From the NCBI GenBank assembly GCA_002573585.1, contig PDNB01000126.1, forward strand, positions 1 to 64,000: a stretch of DNA of 64,000 nucleotides. Direction: 5' to 3'. Origin of the DNA: Helicocarpus griseus UAMH5409. Its lineage: Eukaryota; Ascomycota; Eurotiomycetes; Onygenales; Ajellomycetaceae. Shown here piece after piece: positions 48,393 through 58,526 of the stretch. Numbering within the stretch: the first letter of the stretch is position 1; each line of letters starts with the position of its first letter. The translations under genes were made by a program, and so were the position numbers. The notes beneath the pieces were generated by a model. The model was not told the origin of the DNA, ran no database searches, and saw only the letters and a program-made list of their open reading frames with translations.

Positions 48393-49343
48393 ATGAATGG
48401 CCAGTGGGCTAAGAGTCTAGCTCTACCGCAGGATTGGGATACCTTCTCCTTCTCCGCCTCACCCGATATGCCACCCCGTTTCTCCTTCTCCCGCCCTTCC
48501 TCCCCGCCGTCCCTGAACCCGTGTTACCCAAAGCGCCCTCGTTCATTAACCGACGTGGATGGCGAGGGTTCCGTTGGCTTGCAGAAAAAGAAACGCCGTT
48601 TGCGTCTCGTATTTGTCACCTCCAGACTTAGCCGTCCCTTCTCCGCCCCTCCAACCCATATTGTTAGTCGGGGCTCGTCGAAAATTGCCGTCTGGGCCAA
48701 GCAGAAGGCTTTAGGTCGAAATTTACTCAGAAAAGCTGCCATTATGAACCGTCTTCGAAAACATGCCCTGTCTATTCGCAACAGTGATCCGCGTCGGTTC
48801 GATGCAGTGGGGCAAATGATTATCTTTTTCAGTCGCCCAAATGCATCTCTCCCCGCCACAACATCTACTTCATTTACGCAACCGTCAACCTGCTCTGATA
48901 ATTCTGCGGAGGTTTCTGGAAGGCCATCTACGAGCCCTTTTAACTCACGGAACGAACATTTACCCTTACCGGCTGAAATCCCCTATAACCCCCCATCACC
49001 GCCATCTACTCCTCGACGCCAATACATCCCCCTTCCTCCGTCGCCGTTGGATTTGACGAATTATGATATCTTTGATAAAGAGGACGGATTTTTCGACAGT
49101 GACAGTGACTCTGAATCGGAAAGCCATGAGGGGAAAAGCAGCCGGGTGTACAGTGACTTTAACATACTGGACCCAAGCGAGCCGGTTGTCGATGACCATG
49201 ATGCAATTGCCAGTTTTGAAAGTTTAACATTTGGTTCTCAGTTATTGCTGATGGAATCTCTCAAAGAGGATGAGAAATCGACCGAAATACGTTTGGAACA
49301 GGAACGGCAAAAGGAGGTTTCGTTCGTGCACTTTGGATTTTGA
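48393..49343 (+). CDS. Conserved intronless fungal protein of unknown function
   Basis: A single exon gives 316 residues. The N-terminal ~60 residues are Pro/Ser-rich. A basic core follows (KKKRRLRLVFVTSRLSRPFS, then SSKIAVWAKQKALGRNLLRK), which I take to be the conserved part. A Pro/Ser linker with PPSPPSTPRRQYIPLPPSP and an acidic DSDSDSESESHEG stretch come next, and the C-terminus (residues ~280-316) is helical and charged. The basic core could bind nucleic acid or act as a nuclear localisation signal; this is a guess from composition. The start is the first ATG of the frame. Confidence 0.65.
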   Translation: MNGQWAKSLALPQDWDTFSFSASPDMPPRFSFSRPSSPPSLNPCYPKRPRSLTDVDGEGSVGLQKKKRRLRLVFVTSRLSRPFSAPPTHIVSRGSSKIAVWAKQKALGRNLLRKAAIMNRLRKHALSIRNSDPRRFDAVGQMIIFFSRPNASLPATTSTSFTQPSTCSDNSAEVSGRPSTSPFNSRNEHLPLPAEIPYNPPSPPSTPRRQYIPLPPSPLDLTNYDIFDKEDGFFDSDSDSESESHEGKSSRVYSDFNILDPSEPVVDDHDAIASFESLTFGSQLLLMESLKEDEKSTEIRLEQERQKEVSFVHFGF

Positions 49344-50403
49344 ATGGTTTTCTATACCAAAAGTGATAAGCACGTGCATTTGTACGCGCCGGATGCTTGT
49401 ATCCCGTTTCCCTTTTGCAAATATGTATGCGGTGGCAAGGAATGTGATTCTGTTTGCCATCGAACTTCTCGAAGTCGTATTTTACAAATTCTAAGCATAT
49501 TTATGCGTCCTTGGGTTGCAGAGGAGGGCGTCATGGACTTACGGATATAAAATTCTTTAGTGCCTCACATTTCTGTTCACTACTCCATTACCGTTGCACA
49601 GCTTCCAAAGATTGGAAGCGGCCTTAATGTCCATTCAAACCCTGTGTATGGCTATCTAGGCAATATCTGGTCTCCCCTCGACCCCCACCGATTTGATACA
49701 GTTGAACTGGAAACTTGCCCGCGCCGATGCAGACATGCCTCTAAATCTATGCTATATCAGTATTTCCACGGACTCAGTTACATATCTCAGACACCATGAT
49801 TTACTAATTGTCTATTGACTTCGTGTCACGACCGCCTTGTTCAAGACCGCAAATTTTCATCGTAGGCCGGTCTTTTATACATAATACTCGGTATTCATCT
49901 TCATTGGCCACTGCTATTTACCTATGTTGCCTCCAGCCAAAATGTAAACCGTGGTAGGTACAGGGGCAAAGCAAATGACGAAGCGGGTATTGGAGGGAAT
50001 CAATATTCCTAATTGGTAACTATTTATTGTGTGCATCCGTTCTTGCTCGCCATGCCCGAATCGGAACAAATTGGAACCAGTGAGTTTTTTCCTTGCGGAG
50101 AAATTCATCAGGATTTCTGAGTTCTGTAGCAGGGGGCGGGAGCATTGGCTTTGAAAATTAAGTCTTTCTGAAGTTAAAGTTGGCGAGTTGATGAAAATAA
50201 CCGTTAGTCCCCCATTTCAGCGTATCATACTATTTATTTATATATGTGCCCCTGTGGTAGCACTCAAAAACCCTCAATTCAATGTCTTTGACAGCAATTC
50301 CATTGTCGTTCAGTTCGAGACGCCACCGTACCCGAACGAGGGTATCGAATTGGGCCACGGCCATCAGAGCCCTAGCCCTGGAATTTTAAGAAACAAACTA
50401 GAT
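49344..50403. other. Convergent spacer
   Basis: About 1.06 kb between the 3' ends of two convergent genes. Likely contains a long 3' region of the intronless gene. No gene, repeat or RNA recognised. Confidence 0.45.
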
Positions 50404-51209
50404 TCAGCTTTGAAGCTTCTGTGCTCGATCAGTTGCTATGTCACACATTGCCTAGATTTATTATCGAATGGATGAGAGCAATTAGTATATTACAGACGAT
50501 TCGCGAAACTGTTCAGTCTGAAATAAACAGAGACGAATAGAAGAATGGCGGAAATGGTAAGAGGATAACGAATACCTACCTGTATAGTCTCCTCTATTTC
50601 CCGCTGCTTATCCCCCCTCTCAATACGCCTTCGCATATCCTGCATGATGACGTCTCTGCCACGCCCGTTTACAAAGACCCTGCAGCAATAACTTAGCACG
50701 TTGCAAAGACGCAGGCTTAAAGAAAATAGTAATTTCCATCCACAAAATAACACAACATACACATATCTCAACCCAGGGAACTTCTCCTCATAAACACGAT
50801 TCAATCTCCTCAACTCCGTGGCCTCTTCCTCTGCCTTCTTCCTCACGTTTTCATCCTCATCCCCGCCTTCATTAGTCCCCCCACCTGCTCTCTTATTCAG
50901 TCCCGCTTGCTCCCGTCTACTAAGCTCGCTTAAGCTCGCCTGTTTCTTCTCTCCCAGACGCGGATGCGCGCCTAGTATACCATGCAGAATCTCTATATCT
51001 TGTGACGAGTTTTCGGCGGAGAGAGCGGTCACACGCGCGCCAATTGTGCTGATTAGGGACTGGTATGAAGAGAAGGTTTGGTTTGCGAGTAATGGAAGGG
51101 CGAGAGTGTGTAAATGCGGCGAGGACTCAAAAAGAGTGTCGAGAATTTGGGTCTGCTTGGGTGCGGGGAGGGTGGGGAGAGAGGAGATTGTGGGAAGAGA
51201 GGAGGTCAT
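50404..51209 (-). CDS. OHCU decarboxylase (urate degradation)
   Basis: Three exons (51209-50761, 50679-50580, 50451-50404) give 198 residues. The enzyme converts 2-oxo-4-hydroxy-4-carboxy-5-ureidoimidazoline to S-allantoin after uricase and HIU hydrolase, probably in the peroxisome. Seen: the catalytic His motif GAHPRLGEKKQASLSELS with the following SRREQAGLN, the LNRVYEEKFPGLRYVVFVNGRGR strand carrying the conserved Arg, and a last 16-codon exon ending MCDIATDRAQKLQS. That small exon is needed to complete the family's C-terminal helix. A Gly/Glu-rich loop (GGGTNEGGDEDEN) after residue ~110 is typical of fungal members. No classical peroxisome SKL is present at the C-terminus. Confidence 0.88.
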
Positions 51210-52510
51210 GGTTTTGCAGTTTTCGGTATTTGAAACTTGATATTCGTACGGCTCCGACTTCAAGGGCAACTTGGTGAGCTGGTAAAACGTATAGATATGA
51301 ATTGAGGCGCAATAGACAGTGCAACGGGATATATTGAGAAACTTATTATCAGTCGAATGGACTCGATTCGAACAAGCTTCGGAGTTCGCCGAGGAGCTCG
51401 GGATGACGTAAATCACGTGGCAGCTAGACTCGGGCCGACTCGCTACTAATACATTTGCGTTAGGAATTTGTGAACTCTGCTCAATTAGTTTTACATCAGA
51501 ATTTCACTACTGCTTTGGGTACAGTGGCATCAGTGAGTTGAATCATGTCAAATAACCTCATGCTACTATTGACATCGGGCAGCAGACATCGTAGGGGGAA
51601 TGCTTTTGAAAACGACTTGAAAGCAATTGCTGAACTTTACCATTCATTGTGCTCGCACCAATTTAAAATGAGTCCATATTAGCTCGATAGTGGTATGGAG
51701 AACTATGAAGTTTTATCTTAGTTACTTGAGGTTGTGGTACTACATGTATTGAAGTTTGGGTGGGCCAAACCTAAAATAACCTTAAAATTAAGCTGAACTC
51801 GCATCTAGATAGAAAGCTCCAAAGCTAGTTCTCTCAAAGTCTAGAAATGCTAGGGCAACAAAAGATACCACCAAAGGGTAAGCTTTTTTCATTAAAAAAA
51901 TAATTACTGGCGATCCCTACATTAAGACTGGGGTGACGTTTATCTGTTCTTCGCGTTTCAAATCATTCCGTTCCACGATGGGGCCGAAGTAAAACTCCAT
52001 TCAGACACGCCTCAGTAAATCGCTGATAGCATGAGACCATTTGAGTGACTGGTAATTTACAAGCTTTTGAGGCGCTCGGCTATTTATAAGCTACCAACAG
52101 TTGGATCTCGCCGAGTTTCAAAGACTTGATTCTATGAGTAAAAGTTCATCGATATATTAGTTGAAATTTGGGTCCCACTTAACAGTGCCTTATATTTGTG
52201 TCGGCTTTAATACTGGACTCCGGCATAGTCTTACCCATACCAATACGCCATACAATAACCTGTTCCATCTTATTGCTCAGCTTACGCCATCTTTCATATA
52301 CGCAACTGAAAAGTCCAAATATGTCACTACCGCTCGCCTTGATAAGCTTCACATGCCATTGTCTGCGCCCTAGACGCCAGTTAATTGTATTCAGATAATT
52401 GTGGATGAATTGTGTTATTACTTCGGTTGTCGGAAATAGAGCTGGCGACTTGATTTGCTGAACCGAGTCTGGGCTTTCAGAAAATAACGCTAGGTGACAT
52501 ACTTCCGACA
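51210..52510. other. Intergenic region bordering the biosynthetic cluster
   Basis: About 1.3 kb, AT-rich, no gene supported. The right side is the MFS gene 3' region. No mobile element ends recognised. Confidence 0.45.
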
Positions 52511-54426
52511 TCAAGATGAATGTTGTCGAAGTTCATAAGTATGTTGCGCCGCTTTCGCCGCGAAACGACACTTCTTGCGGAGCCTTTTCCCGTAGCGATG
52601 GAAGGCAAACGGAAACGGGACACAGGCAAGGGCGAGGAAGCCAGGTACGCAGCTCGCCCAATGTATACCGAGACCGTTATACATATGCTGGAGGAAGTAA
52701 TAATTAGTAGTTTTATCTTAAACATGTTTTGCACCTACATACCGCTGTGAATAGTGGGAAAGCAGCCCCAAAAAGGGATCGGAGCATAGCATTAGCAGCA
52801 AGTACACTAGCCGCGTATATGGTATATGCATCCACAAGATAGTTCTGAACACTGACATAAACCAGCACGAACCCAAACCCAAATGGTGCCTGTGCAGCTA
52901 CAGAGACAATCCAATGGACCGAGGGGCTGTTTGCCCAGGCAAACCAGAAAAGGCCGACTGGGATAGCAACGCAGCCAACCAGGGCTGGCGGAAGTCGAGT
53001 TTCAGGTTGGTGTTCGAGTTGGCTGGGGGAACTTTTCTGATACAAGGCATCTACGTAGAACATGTAGAGGATACCTATTGCGATGCCAACGGCCAGACCG
53101 AGGAAGCTCAGACCACCAATGCCTTGATTCCAGCCACGATACTCTTGGTACACAATAGGAAAGGCAGCGAAAAACAAGTAAAGCTAACGATAAATGATTA
53201 GCTTCGTTGCGCAGCGGGGAGAAGAAACGTAGGAATAATAGGGGTAAGAAACAGACACAATACCTACCGTTCCGTACAAGATAGCCATGTAGACTGTAAG
53301 AAGTAAGACGATTGGTTCGAAAAACAAGAGAGCCCAAGGCCGTACGAGAGCGATTTTCATTGTGCCTAGAAGAAGGCTTTTCTTGTCTTGACCCTTTTCA
53401 AGTTTGGAGATGAAGATCCGACCTTTCATACGCGATAGCCGATTCGCGCGCTGCACAAGAAGAACGGGGGCATATGTCTCAGGCAGAACTAGGGCAAGCA
53501 AGATGCAGCACACGCCTCCCATGATTGCCCTAGAAGTAGAAATTTAGTTGTTAATGTTCCAAATTTCTTCGTATCTCGCAATCGAGCGTTGTAAAATCTT
53601 ACAGAAACCCTTGTACCCATCTCCAGCCCGCACTTTGGCCCAGAAAGCCTCCAACGACTGGACCAATCACTGGACCAAATAGAGGCGCGGAAGAGAACGT
53701 TATCATGCCCCGTCCGCGTTGCTTGTCCGGCCAAATATCGGCTAGTACCCCACCAGCAATTGTCAGCGGTGAAGATCCAAATGCGCCTGCGAGAAATCTC
53801 ATAACAATGAGCCCCTCGATGGTAGAGGACAAAGCACATCCTGCATTGAAAATGGTAAACACCAGATACTAAGCCCCACAAGACTTCTTAGTGTCAATAT
53901 AAAATAAATGGATGAGGGTGTCGTACAGACCGTGCTGATGAAGATGACCTGCCGGCCATAGAGTTCACTTGATGGCCCCCAAATAACGGGACCAACAGCA
54001 AAACTGCATAATGCAAGGTTAGAATTGCAAGTCCCCCTAAAGAGCTCTTAATATAATAAAGATACCAGCATATACTTACCCTAGAACAAATGCGGAGAGG
54101 CCCAGTTGGAATATCTCTTCGCTGACGGCAAAAGTCTGCATGATCTGGGAGGATGGAGCTGTATATGCGCTGGTAGCCAAGGCTACAGCAAAAGTCGCAA
54201 GGGAGACCAAGATGGTCCATATCCATCGCACGGTTTGGCTAAACTGTAGGGGATCTCTGGGGTCATTCTCGGTCCAGCCGATTACGAAAGGGTCGTTGAC
54301 AGTCCCCGAGCCGGGGTATGCACGATTGGCGAGTTCCTCATCCACCCAGCCTTGGTCAAGCATGAGTGAAAGATAAGGTATAGCACGCCTAGACTGAGTA
54401 TCATGTTCTAAACTTGGATCCGCCAT
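52511..54426 (-). CDS. MFS drug/metabolite exporter (DHA1 type)
   Basis: Six exons (54426-54080, 54004-53941, 53877-53603, 53529-53268, 53183-52743, 52687-52511) close in phase and give 521 residues. Twelve membrane helices are expected. DHA1 features are visible: WTILVSLATFAVALATSAYT in helix 1, FAVGPVIWGPSSELYGRQ (motif A region), RFLAGAFGSSPLTIAGGVLA, the motif C-like APLFGPVIGPVVGGFLGQ and the PETYAPVLL after helix 6. The N-terminal ~75 residues, with WTENDPRDPLQFSQTVRW, are typical of fungal Flu1/Tpo-like proton antiporters at the plasma membrane. Its position beside the methyltransferase and NRPS-like genes suggests export of their product. Confidence 0.9.
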
Positions 54427-55325
54427 TAGAATGATAGACGTGATGACTACTGGACGTGCGGAAAGCTGAGTGTGGTTGAGCTATGTAGGATTGAATAGTT
54501 CGACGTAGATGATTGTGCGCCACCAGTGGTAGACAGAAGGCGGTCTAGAAGGTACGTCAGCTACAGTTGCAAGACAAAATAGAAGCTTTGCAAAAAGGTA
54601 TATTGATAGTATCGCATGATCTTACATGCTCTGTCGTTTGGCGAGAGTCCGCATCTCAAGGATCCGTCTTTTGAGGTGCGTAGTAGAAAAGTTGCAAACT
54701 GCATCGAGGATAACATCAAAACAAGTATATCCAAAATTTAAATAAATTTTAACAAAAGCCAACTGAAGAGTTACGTTGGAATGTTGGACAGTCAGCGGAG
54801 ATCATGTATGCATCCCTGGATGCTTTTGATGGACGGTAAGAGGTTTTAGTACATGTAGTAGTATGGAGTTGGTTCAAAAGCCAAGTAATATTTTCATACT
54901 TATGTCATCTGGACGTCACCAAAGACTTTATAATTTCTTTTTCACTATTCTTCCTCGTCCTTGTTACTTTCATCTTGCTGGCATGATGATTAGCTTAAAC
55001 TTACTTTACTACATGGGGAAATTCCTGTTTCCATCTTCAGAGGCTCTTCACGGGCTCATTAGCCGGGTTCTTAATGACAATACAAACAACAAATGTCATT
55101 ACCAAAATGTAATTGAAGTGGGATATGAGTGTACACCTCCATTGTGGAATTGCGTATATAGTCAGATTGGCCAGCTAGTCTATTACCTCCAAAAAGAGAG
55201 AACTTCCGGCTCATCGGATTGATCAAGAGTCTCAAGATCTATACCCGGAAGTCCTTGACGGTGTTTATTTCAATTTTTCTTATATCATACTATATTTATT
55301 CAAGCCCTACAAGCATACCACTACA
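54427..55325. promoter_or_regulatory. Divergent region between MFS and methyltransferase genes
   Basis: About 900 bp between divergent starts. A 119-codon open frame at 54863-55222 has no family features and probably belongs to the leader or is chance. An AT-rich stretch at about 55262-55310 precedes the methyltransferase start. Confidence 0.4.
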
Positions 55326-56132
55326 ATGGCAGCCGCGAAGGCAGAAGAAATTCGCTCCCTCCCGGTTGAGGAACTATACACTCAATGGGGGACCAGCTAC
55401 GACCAAGGCCGTGTCAACAATATGCAAGGCCTAGACGACGTGGAACTGGAAACTCTGCTTCCCAAATACATCTCTTTGCTACTACCGCAATCCAAGGCAA
55501 CCTCTGGCAGCTCTCAAGCGGCCTCAGGCCCTCTCCGCCTCGTCGACTTTGGCTGCGGCACAGGGCGTAACACCCTCAAGCTCATCACGATGCTCGCGGC
55601 CGCGGGGGCAGACGCGGAAATCGTGGGTCTAGACGCTACCCCAGCTCTCCTCCCCTTGGCCGAAAAGCGCTGCAACGAGCTCGCAGCCACTCTACCCGCG
55701 AACTCACAGCCAAAGAAGCTCTCGTTTGCACTCTACAATCCACTGAAGGATATCGCACTTCCTCGCTTCGCGGAAAATGCCCAGGGCCTTATCAGCACGC
55801 TAGTATTGGAGCATCTGCCTTTGTCTGAGTTCTTCAAGCTGAGTGCAGCGACTGTATGCCCTGGTGGGTACTTGTTGATCACCAATACGCATTCTGATTT
55901 TGCGAAGGTGGCGCATGGGAGTATTGTGAATCCGGAGACGGGTGAGAAGTATTGGAGTGAGAGTCATGTACATACAATCGAGGACGTGTGGAATGAAGGA
56001 GATAGATGGGGGTTTGAGATGGTTGAAGTGCAGGAAGGGATCCCCAAGGACCCAAATATGGTGGGTGCTATGAGGGGGTACTGGGAGGGAGTGAAGTGTT
56101 GGGTCGGATTTATCTTGCGGAAAAAGGAGTAG
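55326..56132 (+). CDS. SAM-dependent methyltransferase
   Basis: A single exon gives 268 residues with a class I methyltransferase fold. Motif I is LVDFGCGTGRNTLKL (about residues 75-89), the acidic end of strand 2 is EIVGLDATPALL, and the later motif GLISTLVLEHLPLSEFFKL is followed by VCPGGYLLITNTHSD. The C-terminal part (EKYWSESHVHTIEDVW) resembles small-molecule methyltransferases. The acceptor atom cannot be predicted. Its place between an exporter and an NRPS-like enzyme suggests a tailoring step. Gene intact. Confidence 0.85.
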   Translation: MAAAKAEEIRSLPVEELYTQWGTSYDQGRVNNMQGLDDVELETLLPKYISLLLPQSKATSGSSQAASGPLRLVDFGCGTGRNTLKLITMLAAAGADAEIVGLDATPALLPLAEKRCNELAATLPANSQPKKLSFALYNPLKDIALPRFAENAQGLISTLVLEHLPLSEFFKLSAATVCPGGYLLITNTHSDFAKVAHGSIVNPETGEKYWSESHVHTIEDVWNEGDRWGFEMVEVQEGIPKDPNMVGAMRGYWEGVKCWVGFILRKKE

Positions 56133-56397
56133 TCCTTTCCTGCTAGAAATGCTTACCATATTTTGGATGTAATGTTTGATAGGGGAACATTATTTGGTCT
56201 CTGTTCGGTTAAACTACACATTTATTTTATGCTGTTGATTTGTATCTTCTACTTGGATTTACCAGAAGGACCTCCTGATGCGAGTTACCGAAGCAAGGTA
56301 AGAACTTGCAAGGGAATGCCTAGGAGTACGTGAATGGAAAACTTGCATTGCTTGAGATATCCTATAATTACCCCTGCCAAAGGTATTCGGAATATCA

Positions 56398-57627
56398 TCA
56401 GTCCAGCCGCATAGCAAATTTCTTCAGATACAAGTAATGCACAAGATTAGCATCAATAGTATCCTGAATAATCCTAGCCCCTTCTGCTCCAAACTCCGCA
56501 ACCCAAGAATCGTAATCATTCTTCGCGCTAGTTGGGATCTGGCCGAATACCAGGGTAAGCAAGCTAACATCACGGACAAAATCAAGAATATCAAAAGTTA
56601 AATATGGCTTCATACCTTAACCCCATCCTTTTTCTTCAGCCCTCGACTCCTAATGGCATCCATGTGAAACCCTGTCCACGTTGCAAAAACCTCCGCAGCC
56701 TGTTCGTCATCTTCGAGCGTATCCCACTGTAACATCGCAGGCTGATAGTCCAGCCCTACGTAGTTGCAGTAGGCCTCTACAGTCCGCTCCGGCTGCTTTA
56801 GTAGATCTGCCGCGTCGATCACGCAGGGGCCGGAATACCCGTTTCCCTGCTGCTGACGATTCGTGTCGCCGAGAAGCCCCTGGGAATCCAGGTAATCAAA
56901 AAGCTGACGCAGTTCGCGATACCCTGCTTCTGAACCAAGAAAATATTGCCAACCCGTCGCTTCACGTTTTTCTGGAGTGGCAGACAACCGGTATAGGCTT
57001 GGAATACTTTGCTGCGGGTGGCGGATGAGGAATGTCCATGTGAAACGGCTGAGGATCGGCAATGGCAGGACGCTGGGGTTGTCGAAGTCGCCATCGGTCT
57101 GGAGAGAACTATATGACGGAGCGATCCGCGGGCCCTTATCCAACTTCTTCTCCTGCCATGGCGAGAGCTGGAAGGCCATGTCCTTGACGAAGCAACGCTT
57201 TTCCTATGGTAGTATTATTTGCGTGCCCCTTCCTCGTCTTTTCAAGACAGTGTATGGGGGTAAGAACTAATGACAGACCTTGTCCAAAACATTCTCCATT
57301 TCAATCAACTCCATGCGAGACTTGAACGTACAATCTTCAAAGCCGGGTCGAGCCCCTATCTCCCCATTGGCATGATGTCGTTCAACGCATGCCTCGGGAC
57401 CAAAGAAGGATGGATCTGCAAACGGCTCATTGAGGCAGCTGAGAGCATCTCGTCTAGTCATCAACACCTGCGAATAACATAGGATATCACATGTCAATAC
57501 CTCCGAAGCGTTTTGGAGAGAAAGAATAACCCACTCGCTCAAATGCAGTTGAACATGACCGCGGATGCGTGAGAAGCATGATAGGGAACTTGACACCGTC
57601 CGCAACGGGATAGGACGTTGTAACCAT
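56398..57627 (-). CDS. Sulfotransferase-like P-loop protein
   Basis: Four exons (57627-57535, 57467-57279, 57203-56616, 56538-56398) give 336 residues. The N-terminal LLTHPRSCSTAFERV (about residues 18-32) matches the PAPS-binding P-loop of sulfotransferases ([KTS]xPRS-x-S-T), followed by MTRRDALSCLNEPFADPSFFGPE, typical of a fungal sulfotransferase-like group often labelled only as P-loop NTPase. A later segment (FTWTFLIRHPQQSIPSLYR) fits the core strand-loop with the 3'-phosphate-binding Arg, and VIDAADLLKQPERTVEAYCNYVGL matches the family. It may transfer sulfate from PAPS, but members without proven activity are common. It is divergent from the NRPS-like gene. Confidence 0.68.
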
Positions 57628-58526
57628 GGTTGCAAATGCGAATACAAAAGCCTGTAATTCGTTAGTGACTCGACCATCCCCAAGGTCAAATATTTGCTGT
57701 CTTTATATAGACAATCCCCATCAGCCTCGAATTCATAGACCAAACGTTAGTACACACTTTGCCTAATCGAGTGTTTCGGAAGTTGGAACCGCCGTAGTCC
57801 AATCTCCGGTTGACATCTGATATCCCTCAACTAGTCTATCAAGCCAGCTGGTAAACAAGTATAAACCCGCTGTGTCGCTTTCCAAAGTCTTTCAGTCTTG
57901 AATCATATGTGCGGGTTTGATTTCCCAGTATAGTTTTACTCCCGAGAGATACTTTCAGATCTCATTAGGCCCCTGCTCCTTCCAATCCGTCGATCTTGAT
58001 TTACTTGACAAAATCCCCGGTTGCGTAATATGAATAACATCTGCTATGACGAGCATGCTGTACATCTCCTATCATTCCATCATGGATGGTGCACATGCGT
58101 ATGTTTCCGCGGAGACCAACAGGGGTCAGTAAGGGTGAATGCACGTTAAGCTCCCGTACAGAGTTTCCCTTACGCAATTGTGTAATTGTAGAAGGGAGTT
58201 GAGCCTAAATTGAAAACGTTGCCCTTGAAGAAAACATGGTCAGTTTACTTCAGTTTACTTCCAGGCTTTTCAGCAACGCAGAGAAATACCTTAATGACGT
58301 CGAACGCGTGTTGACATATGCGGTCTCGCAAAACGTCTGGGTAAAGTCCCTCCTTTTCTCCGGTCTTTGTATCTGTACATAGGAAAATTTGAGAATAGTT
58401 GAAAAAAAATTATAAATATGCATTGGATCATCTTGGATAGGCGTTGCGTGGTCCCTCTCTCGCCCCCGGCCTGTTTTCACAGTCAATCGCAAGTTTTGAA
58501 GATATTTCCAGTCTCCATTGAACAGA
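57628..58526. promoter_or_regulatory. Divergent region between sulfotransferase-like and NRPS-like genes
   Basis: About 900 bp. A clear TATA-type box TATAAATA lies at 58411-58418, about 110 bp before the chosen NRPS-like start. At about 58039-58119 a short plus-strand frame contains SMLYISYHSIMDGAHA, similar to the HHxxxDG core of condensation domains, so a remnant of a longer NRPS 5' end may be present here. Confidence 0.45.

Noticed and set aside
50490..50580. Read-through C-terminus of the OHCU decarboxylase (ending in a hydrophobic stretch)
   Set aside because: A GT donor at 50579 and the exon at 50451-50404 restore the conserved C-terminal helix, so the read-through is intron sequence.
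54863..55222. 119-codon plus-strand open frame
   Set aside because: No recognisable motif; AT-rich leader region of the methyltransferase gene. Could be revisited with transcript data.
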